A stretch of DNA of 64,000 nucleotides from Jaminaea rosea (Eukaryota > Basidiomycota > Exobasidiomycetes > Microstromatales), in the NCBI RefSeq assembly GCF_003144245.1, contig NW_020289980.1, positions 248,001 to 312,000 of the forward strand, written 5' to 3'. The position numbers and the translations under genes are program-made. The notes under the pieces were generated by a model. The model saw nothing but the letters and a program-made list of their open reading frames with translations. It had not been told where the DNA came from and ran no database searches. Position 1 is the stretch's first letter; each line of letters opens with the position of its first letter. Of the stretch, positions 42,491 to 53,973 are shown one piece after another.

Positions 42491-45400
42491 ATGTCAGCCC
42501 TTGACTCGGCCACGCGCCGCTGGATCGGCGACCACTGCATAGGGCTCTTCGGCCAGTCGAGCTCCATAGTCGTCGACTATGTCTGGGCCTCAGCATCAAA
42601 GGCCAAATCCGCATCCGACCTCTTCTCGTCTCTCACCGCCATGGACCTGCCGAACACTCCTGAGGCGTCACGCTTCGTGAAGCAACTGTGGGAACGAGTG
42701 GAGAAGAGTGGTCCCGGGGGCAGCAGCAGTAGCAGTGGTGCAGCGGCAGCAGCCGCAGCAGCGAGCTCCTCAGTGGCCGCCTCATCGAGCAGCAGCAAGC
42801 GCTACGGCCTCCTCATGGATGACGACGGGCAGGAGGAGCTCGCCATTAAGCCAGAGAAGCGTAAGAAGAAGAAGCGCAAGGAAATCTCGGTCGATGCCGA
42901 TGACGGCGTAGAGGGACAAAACAAGAGGCAAGCTGCGGCTGATGGGGATGACGATGAGGTAGATGAGGCTACCCGCATAGAGCGCGAGAGAATACGAGAC
43001 CAGCTCGAGAGGGACGAGTTTGCAGCACGTATGCGCGAGAAGGACAGAGGCTCCACGAAGCGCCTGGTCGAGGATCATTCAAGATCCAAAGCGGACCCAG
43101 AAGCAGCAGCGAAGCGACTGCTAGGCGAAGACCAAGAAGCCCGTACAGCGGCTATGCCCAGCCTTCGCGATCGCTCTCGTCAAGAATACCTCGCCAAGCG
43201 CTCTCAGCAACAGATCGATCTGCTGCGCCTCGAGATAGCAGAAGAGGAGCGCTTCTTCAAAGACGTCAAGCTCAGCAAGCGCGAGCAACGGGACCTCGAC
43301 TACAAGAAGGAGGTGCTTCGCCTCGCAGAGGAGCGGGAGAAGATCCACGACGACGACGATGGGTATCGTATGCCCGAGGACTACATCACCGAGCAGGGGC
43401 GCATCAGCACCAAGAAGAAGGAGGCAGCGCTATACAAGCGCTACGACGATGCGAAGGCGGAGCGCCTTGCGCAGCAGAACCATGTCACCGATCTGGAGCT
43501 TTTTGAGAAGGAGCAGATCGAGCGCAGTCGCCTGGTACCAGAGAAGGGACAGGCATCAACTGCAGAAGCGAGCGTCGACTCAGGCGAATACGATTACGTC
43601 TTTGACGAGGAGCAGACGATCAAGTTTGTCATGGACTCGGCGAATCGCCTGGCAGGGGACGTCAAGCCAGAGGACGTCGAGCTGCAGAAACGTATCGCCG
43701 ATGCCGAAGCCAAGGCATCTACAATCGAAGAGACGCGCAAGACTCTACCCGTCTACAAGCTGCGAGACGACCTCATGCAAGCCATCGCAGACCACCAAGT
43801 CCTCATCGTCGTCGGCGAGACAGGCTCTGGCAAAACGACCCAGCTGCCTCAATTCTTGCACGAGTTTGGCTACACAAAGGACGGCAAAATGGTAGGCTGC
43901 ACCCAGCCTCGTCGCGTTGCTGCTATGAGCGTCGCAGCTCGAGTGGCGGAAGAGATGGGCGTGCGCCTGGGCAAGGAGTGTGGGTTCAGCATTCGCTTCG
44001 AGGACTGCACGTCAGACAGCACGGTCGTCAAGTACATGACTGACGGTATGCTTCTGCGCGAGTTCCTCACTGAGCCCGACTTGGGCGCCTATTCCGCCCT
44101 TATGATCGACGAGGCCCATGAGCGTACTCTGAGCACGGATGTCCTCTTCGGTCTCGTCAAGGACATCGCGAGATTCAGGCCGGATCTCAAACTCATCATT
44201 TCCTCCGCCACGCTGGACGCAGAGAAGTTCAGCGAATTCTTCGACGATGCGCCCATCTTCTACGTCCCCGGTCGACGCTTCCCCGTCGATATTCACTACA
44301 CACCGCAGCCCGAGGCCAACTACCTGCACGCGGCAATTACCACGGTCTTCCAGATTCATACGACACAGCCGCTGGGTGGGGACATTCTGGTGTTCCTGAC
44401 GGGACAGGACGAGATTGACTCTGCCATGGAGAGTATTAAGGAGACGGCGCATGCGTTGGGCAAGACGGTTCCCGAGCTGATTGTCGCGCCTATCTATGCG
44501 AATCTGCCAAGTGAGATGCAGGCAAAGATCTTTGAGCCCACTCCGAAGGGGGCTAGGAAGGTGAGTGCAAGGCGAGGCGTGATACAGACGAGACAAGTTC
44601 TGCTCGAGCTGACCATCGTGCCCTTTCCCTCGTTCCGCGCTCGTGCAGGTCGTTCTGGCCACCAACATCGCAGAGACGTCCATCACAATCGATGGGGTCG
44701 TCTACGTCATCGACCCAGGCTTTGTCAAGCAGAATTCGTACAATCCCCGCACGGGAATGTCTTCGCTGACCGTCGTGCCATGCTCACGAGCCTCTGCCGA
44801 CCAGAGGGCAGGGCGTGCTGGACGAGTAGGGCCAGGGAAGGCGTTTCGTCTCTTCACCAAGTGGGCCTTCCAAAATGAGCTCGAGCAGAATACTACGCCG
44901 GAGATCCAGCGAACCAATCTCTCGAACGTGGTCCTCCTCCTCAAGTCCCTTGGGATAGACGATGTTCTCAACTTCGACTTCCTCGACCCGCCGCCAACTG
45001 ATACGCTCATGCGCAGCTTCGAGCTTCTCTACGCCCTCGGCGCCCTCAACGACCGTGGTGAGCTGACGAAGATGGGCAGGCGCATGGCAGAATTCCCCAT
45101 GGACCCGCAGCTAAGCAAAGCGGTTCTTGCGAGCGAGCAGTACGGATGCACCGACGAGGTACTCAGCATCGTGGCCATGCTGTCGGAGAGCTCTGCCCTC
45201 TTCTTCAGACCAAAGGACAAGAAGCTACACGCGGACCAAGCAAGAGCCAACTTTGTCCGACCAGGTGGGGACCACTTCACCTTGCTGCAGGTGTGGAACG
45301 ACTTTGTCGAGTCCAATTACTCGCATCAGTGGTGCGTCGAACACTTTGTCCAGCCCAAAGTCCTCGGCCGCGTACGAGACATCAGGGACCAACTCGCCTC

Positions 45401-45761
45401 CCTCTGCGAGCGTGTGGAGGTGGTGGTGACCTCCAATCCCAACTCGGCGGACATCTCCCCCATCCAGAAGAGCATCACTGCAGGCTACTTCCTCTGTGCC
45501 GCTCGACTGGCTGGTGACTCTTACAGGCCTCTCAAAGGCGGTGCAGCGACGGGAAGCGTGTACGTTCATCCGAGCTCCTGCCTCTACAAGACTGTGCCTC
45601 CCCAGCGCTATTTGGTGTGGTTCGAGATTGTAGAGAGTAGCAAGGCATTCATGCGACAGGTGATGGTGACCAAGCCCGAGTGGTTGAGGGAGGTTGCGCC
45701 GCATACGTACAAGGTGGGGGACTTTGAGGAGAGGAGAAAGGCTGGGGGCAACGCGAGATGA
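42491..45761 (+). CDS. prp2: spliceosomal DEAH helicase Prp2 (DHX16)
   Basis: Two exons (42491-44560, 44649-45761) join in phase 0 to 1,060 residues. The start MSALDSATRRWIGDHC matches the short helical N-terminal domain of DHX16. A charged middle region contains YDYVFDEEQTIKFVMDS, the conserved lead-in of this family. Helicase motifs are GETGSGKTTQ (442-451), TQPRRVAAMSVAARVAEE, DEAH (540-543), SATLDAEKF, NIAETSITIDG and DQRAGRAGRVGPGKAFRLF, followed by the ratchet, HA2 and OB-fold domains. Prp2 uses ATP to remodel the Bact spliceosome, displacing SF3b including the SF3B1 product encoded 35 kb away. Sequence over the whole helicase core fits DHX16 better than Prp16, Prp22 or Prp43. Confidence 0.94.
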
Positions 45762-45859
45762 GGGGATTAAGTGATCGTAATGCTCTGCTTTGGGGGGAAG
45801 TGTTTCTTCATCTTGCGATTCCATTGCGTCAAACGAAAACTTGGGCGTGAGCTCAATCT

Positions 45860-46514
45860 TTACATCTGACCCTTCTTCAGCTTTTCGAGCGTCTGCTTCC
45901 ATTCCCTGAAGAGCGCGATGCTGCGAGCGAAAGTATCAAAGCAGAAGCGAACAGTCAGCACCTCCAAAGCTCATCACAATCACCAAAGGCTCTGTCGCTC
46001 TCTCGCTCGTCAACTCACCCCTCCTTGCCTTTCTCGAATCCACCATCACTCGCCAGGGTTTCCCTCTCCCCCTGAAACAAGCGGATCACCTCATCCAGAC
46101 TCCCCTCGAGCTTGTTGATGGCCTCCTGCAGAGCGTACGGGTTCTCAATGGACTGGAAGATGGAGGCACCCTCCTGCTTGGGTGGAGAAGGGTCGGGCTT
46201 GTTGTCCGTAGGAGGGAAGACGCCCGCTGGGTTCAGGTCCGAAGGGCCGCTCCCCATGTTGGGGGTGGTGGTAGGGGGAACGATCTCTGTGAGCAGCAGC
46301 AGAGGTAGAAAGAGGGAGTGTGGTGGTGAGAAGGCGGTGAAGGAGAGGAGAGGAGGAGGAGGAGCACTCACTGGCGTCATCGGGGAACTTCCTCTGTGGA
46401 TTGGTACGGCGGAGGAGAGGGAGCGTGGTGTGAGCAGCCACGCTCAGCTGAAAGGGCGTGACGCTCATTCTTCAAAGATCAGCGTCAGCTGACAGGCCAA
46501 CTCACGGTGTCCAT
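45860..46514 (-). CDS. small unrecognised protein, four exons
   Basis: Exons 46506-46514, 46372-46447, 46019-46286 and 45860-45920 join in phase with GTGAGT donors at all three introns, giving 137 residues. Exon 1 codes only Met-Asp-Thr. The protein has a basic start (LSVAAHTTLPLLRRTNPQRK), a Pro-rich middle, and two amphipathic helices at the end: NPYALQEAINKLEGSLDEVI and ALFREWKQTLEKLKKG. I do not recognise the family. Such a helical C-terminus suits a small complex subunit, but no function is assigned. It lies tail-to-tail with prp2. Confidence 0.6.
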
Positions 46515-46821
46515 GATTGCAGATTGTAGTTGTTCGTAATGGTCAAGAGAGAAGTTGCAGACGTGTTGGAGCCTGCTTCTTCGCGTGGACCCTAGATCTC
46601 ATTACCAATTGTGGGCCCTCGATTCATTGCGCCGCCGCTGCGCCCGACGTCACTCGACATGTGTGAGCGCACCGGCCAGCCAACTTCATGAGGCCATGCA
46701 TCCGCCTCCTTCGCAGCGAGCCAGACCTTCGCATCTTCGCATCACCGAGACAGATGTCATTGGATGTAGCATTCGGTCCTGAAACTTAGTCTACTCTATA
46801 CCGCAGTCTCAACGCCTTTGC
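46515..46821. other. intergenic
   Basis: 307 bp upstream of the small unknown gene and downstream of threonine synthase, both on the minus strand. No feature seen beyond the expected promoter. Confidence 0.5.
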
Positions 46822-48696
46822 CTACACGCTCTCTGTCCCCTTTCCCTGCTTCGCCGCTCCCAGACCTCTATGCTCCGCCTCCCTGTCGAGCACCTTGGCC
46901 GTCGCCCTAACCAACCTCTGCAGATCGCTGTCCCCCTCCCCATCAGCAACCTTGACATCTTCCACTCGCCTCTCCTTCTCCAGGAGACCCCGCATCTCAT
47001 CGGGGAGAACGTCCCGCTCAAAGTTGAATGCCACATCCGCCGACGAGGCAAGGGACGAGGTGACGGCCTCGGCGAACTTGGCTGGGTGGGCTGTGCTGAG
47101 GATGATCTGCTTGTGAGAGCCCGAAGCCTCGCGAATCCAGTTGGCAGCCTGCATGCCAACCGCAGTATGCGGGTCGAGCAAGTAGGACTTCTCCGGCTTG
47201 GAGCTCGAAGACGAGGTAGCTGGCGCAAAGTATCGCAAGATCGTGTCCCTTGTCTCTCCATCGCTGACGCGCTTCGCAGAGAAGTCTCGCTTTGCTACCT
47301 CGAGCTGCTCCTTGCTGACTTCCATCACTCCCTTGCTCTTCAGATCAGCCATCCACTGATTGACCTGCTGGCCTGCTGCGGTCGCATCGTTGCTTGAGGT
47401 CTCGAAGGCGATATACCAGAGGAGACGCTCGAAGTTGGAGGAGACGAGAATGTCCATTGCAGGCGAGAGGGTCTGTTTGACGCCGCCCACTACTTGGGCC
47501 TGAGCCTGGACCTGGGCACCATCTGAGGACCCCGCAGCAGGTGCAGTTTGAGGCACGTCGACCTCCTTGGCCGAAGATCCGGATGCCTTCTCGTACTTCC
47601 CTGACGCCCAGAATCGCTCCAGAATGTCGTTCTCATTCGTCGCAACCACTAAGCCGCCCTTGATCGGCAGACCCATGCGCTTGGCGTAGTAGCCGGCAAG
47701 GACATCTCCAAAGTTGCCCGTGGGGACAACAAATTGCGCGTCGGGATTGGAGGAGGCAGGGTCGATGTTGAGCTGCTTGCAGAGCTGGAAGTAAGCTGAA
47801 AAGTAGTAGACGATCTGCGCGAGGATGCGAGCAAAGTTGATCGAGTTGATGGCGCCTAGGCGGTGTTTAGCGTTGAAGTCTGGCTCCGAGAAGAGGGATT
47901 TGACGATGTCCTGGCGGCGCAGAGGGGAGTATTCGAGGATGAGGCATCAGTAGGGGCATATCGGGCAGCTCATCACTGCGATTGTTTGCTCACCTGGCAG
48001 TCATCGAAGCTGCCTTCCACCGCCAAGTTGTGGACATTCTCATCCAACACCGTAGTCATCTGCGCCTCTTGAATCGGGCTGACTCTTCCCTTTGGATGAA
48101 GGATGAAGATGTCCACATCCTTCTTGGACCTCAGCCCAGCAATGGCCGCCGATCCCGTGTCCCCAGAGGTGGCTCCGAGAACAGTAAGGCGATGTCGCTG
48201 GTCCGAGTCAGCGGGCAGGTCGGCATTTCGGCGAGCGAGAAAGTACTCGAAGAGGTTGCCCAGCAGCTGCAGTGCAACGTCCTTGAAGGCAAATGTCGGG
48301 CCGTGCCACAGCTCGAGGACGTACTCTCCATCGCGGGTTTGTACGAGGGGCGTCGTCTGCTGATGACGGAAGGTCGAGTAGGAACGGTTGATGATGGCCT
48401 CGAGGTCAGAGGAGGGGATGCCTCCTTCTGAGCTGGAAGTTGGGATGAAGAGGGAGAGGATACGGTGCGACAGCTGAGGGAAGCTGAGGTTGGACCACTC
48501 GCTTGCCCAGTTGATCGGGAGCGAGGGCATCGAAGAGGGAATGTAGAGACCACCATTGGGGGCCAGACCGCGAAGGACAGCCTGCGAGGGCAAAGGGAGG
48601 TGGTCAGCTTTCGTCACCGCTCGCTACTGCTACTGCCGTATTCACCTCCTCGAAAGAGAGCCTCTCCTCCCCGCCTCTTGTGCTAAGGTACTTCAT
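46822..48696 (-). CDS. thr4: threonine synthase
   Basis: Three exons (48646-48696, 47994-48581, 46822-47910) join in phase 0 to 575 residues. It starts MKYLSTRGGEERLSFEE, the standard opening of fungal threonine synthases, then LRGLAPNGGLYIP. The PLP lysine is Lys117 in WHGPTFAFKDVALQLLGN. LGATSGDTGSAAIAGL, HPKGRVSPIQEAQM and FVVPTGNFGDVLAGYYAKRM are further family blocks. It converts O-phosphohomoserine to threonine with pyridoxal phosphate, the last step of threonine synthesis. A Gln/Ala-rich insert (QVQAQAQVV) and the C-terminal extension account for the length above the ~515 residues of yeast Thr4. Head-to-head with the Mediator gene (238 bp). Confidence 0.96.
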
Positions 48697-48934
48697 CTTT
48701 GAAATGTTGTGCGTCGTGGGGTGGTTGGTGGGAGAGTCACCAATGACCTCGTGCACGTCAATCGAGTCCAAAGTCTCTTCTTCCTCTCCGCCTCGGCTTC
48801 TGCCCGCGCCTCACCTCGACAGACCAAGTCAGTCCAACTCCACGCGGACAGGTCAAAACGGAAGTAGGAAGCGGGTCGTGCGTGCTCCTTGGCTTGGATC
48901 CACTCATCACCAATGATGCTCACAGCCAGCTGCA

Positions 48935-51787
48935 ATGCCTGACAATAGTCGTCCGACGATCTACTCGCAGCTTCACCAGGCTCAAGCCTCACTCGAGCGG
49001 CTGAGAGGCGTGCCTGCGCATCGCTTTCACCTTCTTGACGAGCAGGTAGGCTCGGCTCTTCAGGCTTCCTCATCGTCTTCGACGGCTGCGCAGCCTTCTC
49101 TTTCACGGCACAACTTCCAAAAGGTCATCTCCTCGCTGCGACAGGCAACTCGCTCCTTTGCGAACACGACAGTCAAGGACGTGCAAGCTCAGTCAGCTGG
49201 TCAAGAAGCACTGTCAGGCACGTCATCGTCGTCGTCGTCCAACTTGGATCGTTACACCTCACTCCTACGTGAGCAGTCGCAGCACGTCGCTCAGCTCGCC
49301 TCCTCTCTCGATCCGCTTGAAGACCTATCCAAGCTGATCGGTGAGGCAGACTCTCGAGTTCTGCCACCAGCCCTGCATGTAGGACCTCTGCGTCCCTCAA
49401 GGATAGCTGCGGGGAAAAGGAAGCGCGACGACAGCCCCGAGACGTTGCAGCCAGCTTCGGTCGACGAAGCCGCCGCTATAATGGCCGCCCTCTCTTCTTC
49501 CATCGACACGCTAGCCAAGGCTTTGGGCTTGGAGACCTTTGCGGAGGCTCACACCGTCGACACCGCCAAGGCAGACAGTGACGAGTACGAGCTGCATACC
49601 CACACTCTCACCCAGGGAGGCCGAATTCTTGTCATTGACCTCGATCTTGGCGCATCAAAGCGTCAAGGCATGGTGCTACCTCTCGTCAAGGTACGCGTGT
49701 CCTTTGCGACCGACAATTCAACGGCAGCATCCAACAGCATGGCCAACTCTCCACCACCGAAGCTCTCCGAGTCAGGCAGTCATGCTTCTAAGCTGTCTGC
49801 ATCTGACTCGAGCAACAGCCTGCACTTTAAACATGCCAAGCTGGCTAACGCACTGCGACAGGATCTTGGAGACATTGCTCAGCTCCTCTTCGGCCTCTCC
49901 CAAGATGGTGAGGGACAGACAGACGGCGGCATGTCTACTGAGGAGCGCCGTATTCGCCAGGCTGTTGCGGCGTGGCAGAAACTGAGAAAAAGCATTGCCG
50001 CTCTCGCGCGAATCGATCGATTGAGCAGTAGTAGCGCCAGTAACGGAGGCAAGGAGCCCGTCAACCTCTTTACTCACATTCGTCAAGTGGGAGAAGCAGT
50101 CTGTCACGCTGCAAGCAAGCCAGAAGAGCTGCCCTGCGGCCCGATCAGCGTCACGGAGGCGGCGCCGTTGACTCGCATACTGTTGTCTTCACAAGCCCCA
50201 AAGATGCCACCACTTGCCCTCGACCTGAGCATCGACGAGTACGACCGATCTGAGGGCGGCGAACAGCTGCAACGCGACGAGCAGCTTGGTACCCTGCCAT
50301 CGTCGCAGCTGAGCTTCGTAGCAAGATTGGAACCGCCGCTTGTGCTGCCAAGACGGCTAGCGGCAAGGTTGGGAAACATCGTGGGATTGGCACCGACATC
50401 GACAGCCTCGCTGAACAGTAGACGGGACGACCAAGACATTACGGCGCTCCTGGGATCGTCAAATGGAGCAACAAAAGACCCGTCGTCGTACGATTCGCTC
50501 CTCTGCCAGCAGCCTGGACCCTCCCTACCACCGTCACAGTCAGTTTCCTCCCAGCAGGTCACGCTTCGACCCTCCCTCTTCCACGCTCCAAGTCCAGCAA
50601 TCCTCGTCTCTTACTTTCCCTTCTCAACTCTTCGCCAGCTCTGGGAGGCAGTCGGTGTGCTACAGCAAGGTTGCGCGCTTGCTAGGCTGCTGAGGCCGGT
50701 GGTGATGCGATGCGTCGATCAAGAAGCGGCTGCGGCACAGACAAATCAAGCGAATCAAGCACAAGCAGAAGTCACGCTGGATGATTTGCTTCGTCCCCCT
50801 TCGGGGCCTACCGTGATGGATCTTACGTTGGACGATGCCCGTCACGCCGCAAGCACAGGCATCAACCTCTCCTCTCACCTCTTTGACTCCAAATCGGGGC
50901 AGATGCTCCATCTCTCTGCGACGATCCGCTACAAAGTCCACGAAAACGAGTGGAAGATCCAGGCGAGGGTGGCCCGCGACTCCTTCATGCTTGGAGGCAG
51001 GGGTCAAGGCTTTGTTGCAAAGGAGATGGACGAGCAACGAGCTGCAGACATCTCAGCAAAGCTGGCCTCATCAGGGGGCTTGACTGATGCTTGCGAGGAC
51101 ATTGTGAGGTGGGCGAAGGGAGAAGAGGCTGAGAAGGGGAGTCTGACTTTTGAGCCGCCAGGTGCGGTGGTCGGGGCTGAGGAGGAAGATGCCATCATGG
51201 AGTCCGTAGACGTGCCAGCATCAGCGACAGCGCTGTGCGCTGCGGAGGAAGACGCTACCATGGCATCGAAGGGTGCAGAGGCAGCTGTCGCTACGAAAGA
51301 GGAAGCGGTACCATCAGCTCCCAAACAAGAGGAGGAAGACGCTCCCTTGCCCTCTTCATCAACAGCCGCTCACTCGAAGCCAGCGAGGGGCTCTTCTCCC
51401 CCTTCCGGCCGTCCAATCCTACCCCGTCGTAGATCGAGCCAACGCTCCGCTGACGGTACCACCGGCAACGAAGTTGCCAATTCGCGCTCGCCACCTCCTC
51501 CTCTCACTATGCGGGGCACTTCACCCCCTGCGTCGAGCAGCTCAGCAAAACTTGCCTCGCCTACGTCGCCAACCACGGGGATGAAGAGGAGGGGTAGTCG
51601 ACAGGGGACGGGAGAGGACGATGCTGCAGCCCCACGCAGGTCGCCTACAACGAGGAGAAATGCCGTCAAGAGGGAGCCGGATGAACCAATTCTGGGGCAG
51701 CGGCAGAGCTCACCTACGTCTGGGGCTGGGGCCGGTGGGCCGGCGACCAGGAGGAGAAGTCATAGTTCGAGGGGGACGGGAGTCTGA
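48935..51787 (+). CDS. Mediator subunit Med1-like protein
   Basis: A single exon encodes 950 residues. The N-terminal part is helical and Ser-rich. Around residues 190-330 it has LAKALGLETFAEAHT, LTQGGRILVIDLDLG, LVKVRVSFATDN and HAKLANALRQDLGDIAQLLFGL, which resembles the conserved region of fungal Med1. The middle contains further beta-rich blocks such as ISVTEAAPLTRILLSSQ and VSYFPFSTLRQLWEAVG. The last ~220 residues are Ser/Pro/Arg-rich and acidic, probably disordered. Med1 sits in the Mediator middle module and contacts activators. The match is by eye only and is weaker than for other genes here; the gene itself is secure. Confidence 0.65.
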   Translation: MPDNSRPTIYSQLHQAQASLERLRGVPAHRFHLLDEQVGSALQASSSSSTAAQPSLSRHNFQKVISSLRQATRSFANTTVKDVQAQSAGQEALSGTSSSSSSNLDRYTSLLREQSQHVAQLASSLDPLEDLSKLIGEADSRVLPPALHVGPLRPSRIAAGKRKRDDSPETLQPASVDEAAAIMAALSSSIDTLAKALGLETFAEAHTVDTAKADSDEYELHTHTLTQGGRILVIDLDLGASKRQGMVLPLVKVRVSFATDNSTAASNSMANSPPPKLSESGSHASKLSASDSSNSLHFKHAKLANALRQDLGDIAQLLFGLSQDGEGQTDGGMSTEERRIRQAVAAWQKLRKSIAALARIDRLSSSSASNGGKEPVNLFTHIRQVGEAVCHAASKPEELPCGPISVTEAAPLTRILLSSQAPKMPPLALDLSIDEYDRSEGGEQLQRDEQLGTLPSSQLSFVARLEPPLVLPRRLAARLGNIVGLAPTSTASLNSRRDDQDITALLGSSNGATKDPSSYDSLLCQQPGPSLPPSQSVSSQQVTLRPSLFHAPSPAILVSYFPFSTLRQLWEAVGVLQQGCALARLLRPVVMRCVDQEAAAAQTNQANQAQAEVTLDDLLRPPSGPTVMDLTLDDARHAASTGINLSSHLFDSKSGQMLHLSATIRYKVHENEWKIQARVARDSFMLGGRGQGFVAKEMDEQRAADISAKLASSGGLTDACEDIVRWAKGEEAEKGSLTFEPPGAVVGAEEEDAIMESVDVPASATALCAAEEDATMASKGAEAAVATKEEAVPSAPKQEEEDAPLPSSSTAAHSKPARGSSPPSGRPILPRRRSSQRSADGTTGNEVANSRSPPPPLTMRGTSPPASSSSAKLASPTSPTTGMKRRGSRQGTGEDDAAAPRRSPTTRRNAVKREPDEPILGQRQSSPTSGAGAGGPATRRRSHSSRGTGV

Positions 51788-52080
51788 CGCTGCCGTGCAG
51801 GTATTGGATCTGACTGGGGCACTCGAATGTCATGATACTGCTGTATAATCGATCACGTCCGGTCGCTTGATGTCGCTCATTGCTCCTCAGCTACCCAGTC
51901 ACTACCACCAGCCGTGAGCACCGCGCTTTTCCCCCACGTGGCGCACACCGACGCGTCCGGTCAGTCCGACTAGTCGGTGCGTGTTGGTTGGTTGCCTCGT
52001 TCCCCCTCTCTGGCCCTTTCACTTCTCTCATATCATTTGCCATCCAACTCTCCTCCTCCTTCTCCTCGCAAAGACACAGA

Positions 52081-52425
52081 ATGGCTCCTTCTGCCTCGCA
52101 GCAGCCAACAACAACAGTCAAAGAGCGCCACTACGCTCAACTGTCCGCTCGTCTGGCCCACTTGGCTCACAATGTCGCAGATGTTCATGGGCATGTCGAG
52201 CTGGCTGCAGAGCATAGCTTGAAGACTAGGGTGCTTGCCGCGAATCAAGGGAGTTTGTGAGTTTTCCTTCAGGCAGGCAGGAGAAGGGATCGAGGAGGCG
52301 GGGATAGAAGGTGGAAGAGCAACGGCTGATCATATCTCGCATCGTCGCATAGATTCATGGCCGCTAATGCGCAGGAGCTCGACAGGCCTAATCGAGCTGG
52401 TGCTGCTGGTGGGGAGCAGGCCTAA
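52081..52425 (+). CDS. hsk3: DASH complex subunit Hsk3
   Basis: Two exons (52081-52256, 52353-52425) join in phase to 82 residues. The core KERHYAQLSARLAHLAHNVA, followed by ADVHGHVELAAEHSL and, across the intron, QGSLFMAANAQEL, matches the small Hsk3 family, including the terminal LFMAA motif that is completed only by splicing. Hsk3 is one of ten subunits of the DASH/Dam1 ring, which couples kinetochores to microtubule plus ends in fungi. The family is normally 60-90 residues, so this gene is full length. Confidence 0.85.
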
Positions 52426-53089
52426 GCTCACAGCGTCGGATGGCGATGAGAAGGTACAAAGACGGAACTCTTTGCAGCCTCGTCATGGACTCAGCGCAAT
52501 CAGCCTCATGCTCGCTTTGTGGGCGTCTGCAAGCCACCAGGAGAAGGCGATTAGCCAGGTGTCCGCCTAGCGTACGTGTAGCATTGTGAACACCATCTCC
52601 CTGCCCTGAGCGATGCCACACTCGCGGCCTAGTGGCTGTCAGGCTTTATCTCACGACGCTCAGCAAGGCGAATGCGATCAAGATGACGGAGTCACTCTTC
52701 ACCGCCATCTTGTCTTCGGCCGGCCCTGATCGGCTTGCAGAATGCTCACTTGCGCTCGATCAATACCGGGACGGAGAGCCCAATCTCTCGGCGATGACGA
52801 TGACGAGTATGCTATTGAGGACAAGAGGTGGTCACGAGAGGACAGAGGAGAGACCAAGGGGTGGGGAGCGTCTTTCGACAGAAAGGCTCAACGGCTTTGA
52901 GGTAGCGCTGCGTCATGCCATTGCAATTCAGAGGGTCGAGTAGAGGGAAGGAAGGGAACAGGCAGAAGGGGAGGGGTATGTATCGTGTATTGTCCGTTGA
53001 CTCTTGCTCTACCAACTATGCTGCATTGCTGCTACTGCATGCTGCCATGCTACGTCGTGAGATGTTCATCGTCTCGTCCCAAGTGCGGC
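52426..53089. other. intergenic, convergent
   Basis: 664 bp between the stops of hsk3 and idi1. One frame near 52632-52943 is open for about 100 codons without an ATG start or any family resemblance. Nothing else seen. Confidence 0.5.
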
Positions 53090-53973
53090 CTATACCATCC
53101 TGTGAATCTCATCATCCCTCAGATGCGCCACACTGTCGGCATTATACCCCTCACCGTCCTTCTTGTTCTCGAGGAGCAGCTTCCACCACGGGAAGAGGAA
53201 TCGCTTGACGATGAGCTTGAACCAAGGCGTGAAGGCCTCTGGGTCCAGCTCGTCCATGAGGACTCGCAGCTCTTCAGGTGAGACCCACTTGGTGTCGCAG
53301 ACCTCGTTCTCATTGGGTCGCAGCGTAGGCGAGGCTGTGATGAAGAGGATATAGTCGACTGTAGGCGTTGGGAGAAGAGGAGTCAGCTTGGCTCTTTGTA
53401 GGCTCCGCTGTCTCGAGGCTGCCGCGACTACCCACTCTCATGCTCGCCCCATACGCCACCCTTGCACTCTGCCAAGTAATGGATCCTCGTCAAGTACTTG
53501 AAATGCTCCAAGGGAACGTCCCCTGCTGGGATCCCCAGCTCATGATCCAACTTCCTCTGCGCCGCCCTCCTCACGCCCACATAATCCTCGCCGACCTCCA
53601 TCTCCCCCTTGACCGCCAAGGGGTGAGAGCAGCAAGTGTTCGTCCACATATCCGGGAAGGTGATCTTCTCTGGCGCTCGCTTTTGGAGTAGAAGCTTTCC
53701 TGTCTCTGGATGGAAGAGGAAGACGGAGAATGCTCGATGAAGAAGGGAGTGAGGGGGGAGAATGTTGCTCATGAGGTGGCATTCCTTCTTCGAGCCGGCA
53801 CGCAGAGGTTGGTCGTCATTGGACACGACGATGCATTGCTCCTCCATAAGGCGGATCTGCTCCTCGTCATGACCTGCGAGGGCGAGGGAGGAGGCATCGG
53901 CGGCTGCAGAGGAGGAAGCCTCGCCGGTAGGCAATGGAGCGTTGCCGTTGGGCGCCGCAGTGCCGTTGAGCAT
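53090..53973 (-). CDS. idi1: isopentenyl-diphosphate isomerase
   Basis: Two exons (53436-53973, 53090-53358) join in phase through a GTGGGT donor to 268 residues. The join restores [14 protein letters not shown], the conserved block that would otherwise be broken. After a ~35-residue Ser/Ala-rich leader come [31 protein letters not shown], the catalytic Cys in [10 protein letters not shown] (114-115), [14 protein letters not shown] (Nudix region) and [12 protein letters not shown]. The enzyme interconverts IPP and DMAPP for sterol and prenyl synthesis and uses a divalent metal. The first in-frame ATG (53973) is taken as start. The leader has no clear targeting signal. Confidence 0.95.

Noticed and set aside
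52632-52943. About 100-codon plus-strand frame after hsk3
   Set aside because: No ATG at its start, no known domain, and it lies in a convergent intergenic gap.
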